From: Bacteroidota bacterium
Lineage (GTDB): Bacteria; Bacteroidota; Bacteroidia; Chitinophagales; Chitinophagaceae
Reading direction: 5' to 3'
Assembly: GCA_023386395.1 (NCBI GenBank)
Contig: JAEWJV010000240.1
Span: 1-5,154, forward strand
Length of the DNA stretch: 5,154 nt
Shown: piece by piece, positions 1 through 5,154 of the stretch
Position numbering within the stretch: the stretch's first letter is position 1
Layout of the letters: each line of letters opens with the position of its first letter
Position numbers and translations under genes: made by a program
Notes under the pieces: model-generated
What the model was told of the DNA's origin: nothing
What the model saw: the letters and a program-made list of their open reading frames with translations, nothing else
Databases searched by the model: none

Positions 1-1137
1 AAACGGAACCACGGCAAGTTTGGCTTTTCCTAATAAATACTCCGTTACATCTGCCTGTGTTTTCAGTACACCTTCCGTTGTTTTTCTGCCTGCAAGATCA
101 AATTTTACCGTTAAATAAATGGCGGCCTGCGGCGCTATTACATCAACAGTAAAGCCTTCATTCTTTAAAGCAATCAATCCTTCATAAATTTTTATCAGCC
201 TTAATTCCAGTTGTGTTTTAAAGTTGCTGAAATGTTGTTGCACCAAATCTTTTTGTGGCAAATATTTCGCTGTGGCATGTTGCTCAGCCATGGGCGCCCA
301 TGCTCCAATATGGCTTAAAAAGGCTTTCATTTTAGCAAGTACCGCAACAGGGCCAAATGCCCAGCCCACGCGAACACCTGTTGCTGCAAAGGCTTTTGAA
401 ATGCCATCTATAAAAATAGTATAGGGGCGCATTTCCGGGTGCAGCGTTACCGGGTTATAATGTTTAATATCGCCATAGGTAAGCGTCCAGTACATCTGGT
501 CAAACATTAAATACAGCTTCTTTTCACCAGCTCCTCTCCTATTATTTTCTTCAATAATAAGCCGGCATATTGCTGAAAGCGATTCTTTTGTAAGCGTTGT
601 ACCAGTTGGGTTTTGCGGCGTGCATAAACAAACCAATGCAGCATCTTTTATATGAGGAGCAATATCCTCGGCAGTGGGCATGAAATTATTTTCCGGCGTG
701 GCTTCAACCACGCAATGCCTGCCTTTATGCAGGTTAGTATAATGATTATTATTCCAGGAAGGTGCAGCGTAAATAACTTTATCTCCCTCATCAACCACCG
801 TTTTAAATACTGTATAGATTAACGGCCTGCCTCCGGAAGCAATCAATATTTCCGAAGCCGCATAATCAAGCTGGCCCCATTCTTTCAGAAAAACGGAAAC
901 AGCTTCACGCAGTTCAATAATGCCATCTGCCGGGGGATAATTAGTATAATGATCTTGATAAGATTCTATGATAAGTTCTTCCAGCGGCTTAGGTATGGGG
1001 AAAACGGCAGGATCAAAATCGCCTATCGTAAAATTAAAAATTTTCTCTCCCTTTCTTTTGCGTTCATTTATTTCATTTCCAAGGCGTACAATTTCACTGC
1101 CTATCATATTGGCTGCAAGCCTGCTTAATTTTTCCAT
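1..1137 (-). CDS. Class I/II pyridoxal-phosphate aminotransferase, 3' end cut by window edge
   Basis: The frame is open from ATG at 1137 to the left edge: 379 codons with no stop, so the C-terminus is missing. It is a fold-type I PLP enzyme that should transfer an amino group between an amino acid and a 2-oxo acid in the cytoplasm. Cofactor residues are in the family order: W128 (PSW, ring stacking), N176 in TPQNPTG, D213 and Y216 in FDQMY, the Schiff-base lysine K248 in GISKAF, and R256 in GVRVGW. These correspond to N194, D222, Y225, K258 and R266 of aspartate aminotransferase. The N176-D213 spacing is about nine residues longer than in that enzyme, due to a polar stretch around 197-207 (EENNRRGAGEK). 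The substrate-carboxylate arginine near the C-terminus would lie off the window, so specificity cannot be read. The start is supported because family similarity (KLSRLA, GSEI) begins within a few residues; M11 is the only nearby alternative. No Shine-Dalgarno sequence is visible. Confidence 0.93.
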   Translation of the reverse strand, partial: MEKLSRLAANMIGSEIVRLGNEINERKRKGEKIFNFTIGDFDPAVFPIPKPLEELIIESYQDHYTNYPPADGIIELREAVSVFLKEWGQLDYAASEILIASGGRPLIYTVFKTVVDEGDKVIYAAPSWNNNHYTNLHKGRHCVVEATPENNFMPTAEDIAPHIKDAALVCLCTPQNPTGTTLTKESLSAICRLIIEENNRRGAGEKKLYLMFDQMYWTLTYGDIKHYNPVTLHPEMRPYTIFIDGISKAFAATGVRVGWAFGPVAVLAKMKAFLSHIGAWAPMAEQHATAKYLPQKDLVQQHFSNFKTQLELRLIKIYEGLIALKNEGFTVDVIAPQAAIYLTVKFDLAGRKTTEGVLKTQADVTEYLLGKAKLAVVPF

Positions 1138-1141
1138 TATG

Positions 1142-1149
1142 CAAAAATA
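1142..1149 (-). promoter_or_regulatory. Candidate Bacteroidota -7 promoter element upstream of the aminotransferase
   Basis: On the minus strand these bases read TATTTTTG, an exact match to the Bacteroidota -7 consensus TAnnTTTG. It ends four bases before the aminotransferase ATG, so transcription would begin at or next to the start codon and give a leaderless or nearly leaderless mRNA. No TTG-type -33 element is present about 19 bases upstream; the sequence there is AGG. The region is T-rich, so a chance match is quite possible. Confidence 0.25.
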
Positions 1150-1156
1150 AGGTTTG

Positions 1157-1189
1157 AAAAAAAAGTGGCCTGCAGAAGTGCATTAACAC
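1157..1189 (-). terminator. Weak hairpin plus T8 tract, possible terminator of the hydratase gene
   Basis: Read on the minus strand, TGCA-CTTC-TGCA can form a four-pair stem. It is flanked by a GTG/CAC outer stem across a small internal loop (TTAA opposite GGC), and the structure is followed directly by eight T residues (1164 to 1157). The layout matches an intrinsic terminator for the upstream hydratase gene, but the stem is short and interrupted. It would have to act just before the next gene begins. Confidence 0.3.
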
Positions 1190-1233
1190 ATTTTAAAATG
1201 AGCAAGGGTTAAGTATTTAAGCACGCTTTGATA

Positions 1234-1257
1234 TAGTGGGCTAAGCGCCATCCACTA
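1234..1257 (-). other. Inverted repeat just after the hydratase stop codon
   Basis: TAGTGG and CCACTA form a six-base inverted repeat around a 12-base loop, nine bases past the hydratase stop. An alternative fold on the minus strand pairs TAGTG with CACTA and adds an inner GGC/GCC stem with a GCTTA loop and a GAT bulge. No U-tract follows, so it is more likely an mRNA 3'-end structure than a full intrinsic terminator, if it acts at all. Confidence 0.3.
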
Positions 1258-1265
1258 CGGATAAC

Positions 1266-2072
1266 TTATTTATCAATCAACGACTGCTTGTCTTTTGCCG
1301 TCATTTTTTGCTTAAACTGCTCTATAGCGGTTTTACTGAATTCGCTTAAAATGAGCCTGCCGCTGATAGCAGCGCGTTCATGCAAAAATTCATCCCAATG
1401 TTCTGTGCCCTTCCAAAAATCTTTTTTCAGCACCGCTACGGCCTGCGGGTTCGCATGTGTGAGAAAGGTAGATAGTTTCAATACGGCCTCATCCAAACTT
1501 GTTATATCAGGATGCAGCTCTGCATATAGATTTCTTCGTTTTGCCCAGTCACAACTGCGCCATGATATAGCATCAATTGCTAACTGGCTAAAAGCCGACA
1601 TATTTATTTTCCGTTCAATAACAGGACCCACTACAAATGGCCCAATACCAATAGCAAGCTCACTCAGCTTTACATCGGCTCCCGAAACTGCAATAGCATA
1701 ATCGCAGGCTGCAACCAAACCAACGCCTCCGCCAATGCATTTGCCATGAACCCTTGCAATAACTATTTTAGGGCATTTGCGCATGGCATTAATAATGTTC
1801 GCAAAGCCGCTGAAAAAATGAGTGCCCTCAGCTTCTGTTTTAATGGCGGCAAGCTCATTAAAAGAAGCGCCTGAACAAAAAATATTACTGCCGGCGCTGC
1901 GTATCACAATCACTTTACAGTCATCATCATGGCCGGCAATATGAATGGATTTGGCAAGTTCATCTAATATTTTATACGGCAACGAATTTCCCCGCGGATG
2001 AAAAAACTCTATGGTTGTAACGCCCCGGTGCGTTTCAGTCTTTACATAACCTTCCTGTATTTCGTGTATCAT
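1266..2072 (-). CDS. Enoyl-CoA hydratase/isomerase (crotonase) family protein
   Basis: This is a complete 268-residue protein, the usual length for a single-domain crotonase. Such proteins hydrate or isomerise acyl-CoA thioesters in the cytoplasm, usually as trimers or hexamers. The oxyanion-hole segments are clear: FCSGASFNEL (65-74) matches the family FCAGADL motif, and HGKCIGGGVGLVAACD (109-124) matches the GGG helix start. Of the two classical glutamates of rat enoyl-CoA hydratase, E164 is matched by E138 in LSELAIGIGP, while the E144 position is G118. From memory, this single-glutamate pattern together with the LSE...GPFVVGPVIER region resembles bacterial LiuC/AtuE-like hydratases (methylglutaconyl-CoA and related branched acyl-CoA substrates). 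That assignment is inference and the substrate is unproven. The gene seems to be transcribed alone: a strong terminator lies upstream and 128 bases separate it from the aminotransferase. The ATG at 2072 is the only reasonable start, since the next methionine is residue 97. No Shine-Dalgarno sequence precedes it, only A/T-rich leader. Confidence 0.9.
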   Translation of the reverse strand: MIHEIQEGYVKTETHRGVTTIEFFHPRGNSLPYKILDELAKSIHIAGHDDDCKVIVIRSAGSNIFCSGASFNELAAIKTEAEGTHFFSGFANIINAMRKCPKIVIARVHGKCIGGGVGLVAACDYAIAVSGADVKLSELAIGIGPFVVGPVIERKINMSAFSQLAIDAISWRSCDWAKRRNLYAELHPDITSLDEAVLKLSTFLTHANPQAVAVLKKDFWKGTEHWDEFLHERAAISGRLILSEFSKTAIEQFKQKMTAKDKQSLIDK

Positions 2073-2168
2073 AAAGACAATAATTTAAAGTAGTAAAGTA
2101 AGAAAAAATATTATACGCAAGTGTTATTAATTAAAAATGAAACGTAAACTTCATGTTTTGTCCCCAAC

Positions 2169-2198
2169 AAAAAAGCCGCAAAATTTTTGCAGCTTTTT
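2169..2198 (-). terminator. Intrinsic terminator of the tldD-tldE pair
   Basis: In minus-strand RNA, AAAAAGCUGCAAAA can pair with UUUUGCGGCUUUUU over 14 positions. The pairing includes a single U-G wobble and is closed by a very small A/U loop whose inner pairs probably open. The RNA ends in six U residues (2174 to 2169). It begins 21 bases after the TldE stop codon, which is the expected place for the end of that transcript. On the plus strand the same position would be a C/A mismatch, so the structure favours minus-strand transcripts, although the flanking A and T runs make it superficially bidirectional. Confidence 0.8.
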
Positions 2199-2219
2199 AT
2201 GTTGAAAAACGAATTGAAA

Positions 2220-3557
2220 TTATACCGCATCAGATAAAGAGCTGAACGTAAAGTCTCTTATTTTCATTGGCGGTATTAAAGCATGAATGCCAGATTCACC
2301 GCTCACAGTTCTTTCAGGAATACCCAGCGCTTCAATATTATTAAGCATGATGATGGGGCTTTCGTTAAACCTGAAATTTTTTACAGGATATTTTATTTGC
2401 CCGTTTTCAATATAAAAAGTACCATCTCTTGTAAGCCCGGTTTGCAATACGGTTTGCGGATCTACTTCGCGTATATACCAAAGCCTTGTAACCAGTATGC
2501 CTTTTTCTGTGCCCTTTATTAAATCTTCGAGCGATTGCGTACCGCCTTCCATAATAACAGCATCCGGTTGCGGCACTGCTTTTACTCCTTGTTTCTGCGC
2601 CCAGTAACGCGAATAAAATAAATTTTTCATTAGCCCTTTATCCACCCAGGTTACTTTTTCCTGCGGCCTGCCATCGCCTGCCCAGGTGCTTGTGGGAAGA
2701 TCAGGATTCCATGGGTCTGAATAAATAGTTACACGCTCATCCACCAGCTTTTCGCCCAGCCGGGTGCCGCCGCCAGCCTTGCTCATAAAGCTTCTGCCTT
2801 CATCGGCGCTTCTTCCATCCATATTAAAAAACATGGTTTCAAGCAAAACAATAGCAGCTGTTGGTTCCAGTATCACTGTGTATTTTCCAGGCTCCAGCGC
2901 TTTTGCATCAATTGAACCAGCTGCTTTTTTTGCAGCTATCGTGGTAAGATTTTTTACATCGAGTTTTGAAACATCGTTATAACCTTTGGAAGCATAGCCG
3001 GAACCTTTGCCATCCTGCGTGCGCAATGTGAGATTAAAATTTATGTTAGTAGCGGTGTTATAAGCAAACAAACCTTTTGAGTTCATCATAGCCGAATAGC
3101 CTGCGCTATTTTCGAGGAAACCTGCAGCAATTAAATTATTGTCTTTTGAAATCTCCAGGCTTTGGGCAACCGCATCGGTCCTGAATTTTGGATCGATGGC
3201 TGCAGTGGCTTCCACATACGTTTTGGAAGGCGCCGTGTATTGTTGCGGCCCAAGAATAGAAACGTATTCAGGATTTTCCGGTGCAAGCTGCGCCAGCTCT
3301 TCGGAGCGCCTTACCACTTTTTCCAGCGATGCCTCATCAAATTCGTTGATGGTAGCCACACCAAGTTTTTTTCCGTAAGCTGAACTTACTATAAGTGTGC
3401 TTTGTGTAACGCCGCCGCTTGTTGATACAGCATTACGTGCATAGCGTATATTACCGCCATCACTGCTGCCAATATTCACTTCACACTCGTCAGCCTTTGA
3501 ATAGCTTAATACTTTTTGCAAAAGTGTTTTTGCTTCCTGTTCTGTAAGTATTGCCAT
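2220..3557 (-). CDS. tldE: TldE/PmbA-type subunit of a TldD/TldE metalloprotease
   Basis: This complete 445-residue protein matches the length of the TldE/PmbA family. It should be the non-metal-binding half of a heterodimer that encloses a peptide-cleaving chamber. In E. coli the pair matures microcin B17 and degrades CcdA; the substrate here is unknown. Family features include an N-terminal alpha/beta domain (about 10-200, with the conserved NSKGLFAYNTAT segment at 159-170). The C-terminal beta-rich domain starts near EPGKYTVILEP (222-232) and contains GGTQSLEDLI, TRDGTFYIENGQIKYPV and NNIEALG (406-412). Aligned without gaps to the neighbouring TldD from EPGKY/EAGKY, the HExxxH positions are E240, T241 and N245, so this subunit cannot bind zinc in the usual way. 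No signal peptide is visible, so it is probably cytoplasmic. The start ATG has an A/T-rich leader and no Shine-Dalgarno sequence. It lies 128 bases downstream of tldD on the same strand and is probably co-transcribed with it. Confidence in the family is high; exact orthology to E. coli PmbA is not implied. Confidence 0.93.
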   Translation of the reverse strand: MAILTEQEAKTLLQKVLSYSKADECEVNIGSSDGGNIRYARNAVSTSGGVTQSTLIVSSAYGKKLGVATINEFDEASLEKVVRRSEELAQLAPENPEYVSILGPQQYTAPSKTYVEATAAIDPKFRTDAVAQSLEISKDNNLIAAGFLENSAGYSAMMNSKGLFAYNTATNINFNLTLRTQDGKGSGYASKGYNDVSKLDVKNLTTIAAKKAAGSIDAKALEPGKYTVILEPTAAIVLLETMFFNMDGRSADEGRSFMSKAGGGTRLGEKLVDERVTIYSDPWNPDLPTSTWAGDGRPQEKVTWVDKGLMKNLFYSRYWAQKQGVKAVPQPDAVIMEGGTQSLEDLIKGTEKGILVTRLWYIREVDPQTVLQTGLTRDGTFYIENGQIKYPVKNFRFNESPIIMLNNIEALGIPERTVSGESGIHALIPPMKIRDFTFSSLSDAV

Positions 3558-3685
3558 ATTAAAATATTTTGTCCCCGCTTATCTTAAAGGAGTATGCTGC
3601 TGAAAATAATTTTCGAGCGGGATATACATAAATTTTGTTTGTTGATTTTATAAGCCAACCCTCAAATTATTAATTCCGGATTTTA

Positions 3686-5154
3686 TTATATTTTTCTTGC
3701 GGTGTTGATTACGTTTACACCATTAAACCTTGCAGTGGAAGCACCATGCGAAACAGCGCTTGACTGCGATGGCTGACCCTTGCCGTCGAAGAAAGACCCG
3801 CCAAGACGATAATCTTTTTCATCAGCTACGGCAACACACGAATTCCAGAATTCCTGCGTGTTACTTTGATAAGCTACATCCTTCAGCATGCCTGCAATTT
3901 TTCCATCTTTTATTTCATAAAATAACTGGCCGCCAAACTGGAAATTATAACGCTGCTGATCGATAGAGAATGAACCGTCGCCAATAATGTAAATACCTTT
4001 CTCCACATTCTTTATCATGTCTGCTACCGCTAACGGCGATTTGCCCGGAGCCAGCGAAACATTCGGCATACGCTGAAACTGAACAGAGCTCCAGTTGTCT
4101 GCATAACAGCAACCCTGTGATGCATTTAATCCAAGTATATGCGCCTGGTCGCGTATGGTTTGATAATTTACAAGTATGCCTTCTTTTATCAAATCCCATT
4201 TTTGTGTGGCAACGCCTTCATCATCATAACCAACAGCACCAAGCGAACCGGGTTGTTTTTTATCCGCAAAAATGTTTACGTTATTGCTGCCGAATTTAAA
4301 ATTTTTCGATTGCCATTTATCCAGCGTAAGAAAACTAGTCCCGGCAAAGTTGGCTTCATAACCTAACACACGGTCAAGCTCTGTGGGATGGCCAACAGAT
4401 TCATGAATAGTTAACCATAAATGTGAAGGATCGAGAATGAGATCGTATTTGCCCGCCTCAACAGATTTTGCTTTGATTTTTTCACCGGCCTGCTGCCCGC
4501 CGAGTTTTGCATCTTCAATCATATCATACCTGTTGCGGTATAATGTAGTTTGGCTGCTGATCTTTTCTGCTGCAGACGGCACCACGTATTCATAGCCCAT
4601 ACCACGCGGCGCACTCAATGCATTGCGTGTTTCAAACTTGCCGGTTGCCGCATCAATTTTTGTGATAAAAAATGTTGGCCATATACGGTGAATATCCTGG
4701 TCGATATAACTGCCATCTGTTGATGCAAAATATTTTTGTTCATTTACCAAAAACAAAATGGAGTTGATGTAATTAGCGCCTGCCTGCATTGCCGCTGAGT
4801 TCACACCCATTAACAGGTCAACCTTTTCTTTTACCGGTACTTCAAATGCATTTTTTTCAATCGGCGTTTTCCAGCTTACTTCTCCAAAACCTTTTTGCGG
4901 TGCAAGCTGCACGGGTTCGGTAAGCAACCTTGCATTTTCTTTTGCTATGGCTACTGCAAGCTCTGCTGCTTTAGCAATGCTGTCTTTATCCATATTATCC
5001 GTAGCAGCAAAGCCCCAGCTTCCATTGGCAATTACACGAACACCAATGCCATACGATTCAGTGTTTACAATGTTCTGCACCTTGTCTTCACGGGTTACTA
5101 CAAACTGGTTAAGATAGCGGCCAATGCGCACATCTGTATAAGTGGCGCCTTTAC
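3686..5154 (-). CDS. tldD: TldD-type zinc metalloprotease catalytic subunit, 5' end cut by window edge
   Basis: The open frame runs to the right edge. The first complete codon is at 5152, and 488 residues are visible, numbered here from that codon. A GTG at 5131 is not the start, because the conserved family sequence continues upstream of it (KGATYTD followed by VRIGRYLNQF). The true start, and any signal peptide, lie outside the window. This is the catalytic half of a TldD/TldE peptidase. H250, E251 and H255 form HESVGH, the HExxxH site that binds zinc in E. coli TldD and supplies the catalytic glutamate. The segment EAGKYDLILDPS precedes it, and QFQRMPNVSLAPG (358-370) and GGQLFYEIKDGKIAGMLKDV follow. 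Near the C-terminus, where E. coli TldD has its cysteine zinc ligand in CGKxGQ, this protein has SFFDGKGQP with D456 in the cysteine position. Two adjacent cysteines (C348, C349) occur before the RMPNV motif. Its partner tldE follows after 128 bases, which supports a heterodimeric enzyme. The physiological substrate is unknown. Confidence 0.93.
   Translation of the reverse strand, partial: KGATYTDVRIGRYLNQFVVTREDKVQNIVNTESYGIGVRVIANGSWGFAATDNMDKDSIAKAAELAVAIAKENARLLTEPVQLAPQKGFGEVSWKTPIEKNAFEVPVKEKVDLLMGVNSAAMQAGANYINSILFLVNEQKYFASTDGSYIDQDIHRIWPTFFITKIDAATGKFETRNALSAPRGMGYEYVVPSAAEKISSQTTLYRNRYDMIEDAKLGGQQAGEKIKAKSVEAGKYDLILDPSHLWLTIHESVGHPTELDRVLGYEANFAGTSFLTLDKWQSKNFKFGSNNVNIFADKKQPGSLGAVGYDDEGVATQKWDLIKEGILVNYQTIRDQAHILGLNASQGCCYADNWSSVQFQRMPNVSLAPGKSPLAVADMIKNVEKGIYIIGDGSFSIDQQRYNFQFGGQLFYEIKDGKIAGMLKDVAYQSNTQEFWNSCVAVADEKDYRLGGSFFDGKGQPSQSSAVSHGASTARFNGVNVINTARKI

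Noticed and set aside
1288..1701. 137-codon open frame on the plus strand
   Set aside because: It lies wholly antisense to the hydratase gene, which has clear crotonase motifs. The predicted protein shows no recognisable domain and is explained as a shadow frame.
2111..2117. TATAAT on the minus strand upstream of the hydratase gene
   Set aside because: It resembles an E. coli -10 box, but the Bacteroidota primary sigma factor uses TAnnTTTG, no matching -35 is evident, and the spacer is very A/T-rich.
2137..2205. A plus-strand 22-codon ORF in the spacer upstream of the hydratase
   Set aside because: It runs straight through the terminator stem, has no promoter or ribosome-binding signal, and is of a length expected by chance.
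3139..3383. Two overlapping plus-strand open frames of 73-79 codons
   Set aside because: Both are antisense to tldE, overlap each other in different frames, and show no family-like motif.
2156..3576. The 10-mer TTTTGTCCCC occurs in two intergenic gaps (2156-2165 and 3567-3576)
   Set aside because: Repeated 10-mers are expected by chance in about 5 kb of AT-rich sequence, and the two copies sit at different distances from the flanking genes.
3602..3614. Perfect short palindrome GAAAATAATTTTC in the tldD-tldE gap
   Set aside because: Arms of six almost entirely A/T bases are common by chance in AT-rich spacer. There is no U-tract or second copy to suggest a terminator or operator.
3586..3653. 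A possible plus-strand 19-codon small ORF (ATG at 3594) just after AAAGGAG in the tldD-tldE gap
   Set aside because: The Shine-Dalgarno-like sequence is only one base from the ATG, too close to work. Bacteroidota rarely rely on such sites, and the peptide has no recognisable features.
3945..4199. 84-codon minus-strand open frame
   Set aside because: It lies inside tldD in another frame on the same strand. The tldD frame carries the conserved motifs across this stretch.

Overview
This window reads as an ordinary chromosomal segment from a Bacteroidota bacterium, most likely near Chitinophagaceae/Sphingobacteriia. That placement is inference. It rests on protein motif style, a G+C content in the low 40s by eye, AT-rich gene starts without Shine-Dalgarno sequences, and one TAnnTTTG-type promoter element. 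No mobile element, CRISPR array, tRNA, rRNA or phage gene is visible.

All four genes lie on the minus strand, so transcription runs from high to low coordinates. First comes a TldD-type metalloprotease subunit (3686 to the right edge), whose N-terminus lies outside the window. A 128-base gap separates it from its TldE/PmbA-type partner (2220-3557). A strong hairpin with a U-tract at 2169-2198 closes this pair. Next, separated by AT-rich spacer, is a single enoyl-CoA hydratase/isomerase-family gene (1266-2072). After another 128-base gap comes a class I/II pyridoxal-phosphate aminotransferase (1137 down to the left edge), whose C-terminus lies outside the window. This last gene has no stop codon in the window.

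The TldD and TldE proteins are expected to form one heterodimeric peptidase. TldD carries the HExxxH zinc site, and TldE has the same fold with the site lost. In the best characterised case, E. coli TldD/TldE (PmbA) matures the peptide antibiotic microcin B17 and degrades the antitoxin CcdA. No peptide precursor or toxin-antitoxin gene is visible here, so the substrate is unknown. The hydratase and the aminotransferase are probably separate metabolic genes: nothing in the sequence ties them to the protease pair or clearly to each other.

I found no convincing undescribed system. The most interesting detail is in TldD: the cysteine that serves as third zinc ligand in E. coli TldD appears to be replaced by aspartate. 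The hydratase also keeps only one of the two classical catalytic glutamates. The three intergenic gaps (1138-1265, 2073-2219, 3558-3685) hold the terminator and some weaker hairpin and promoter candidates, but no supported small gene.
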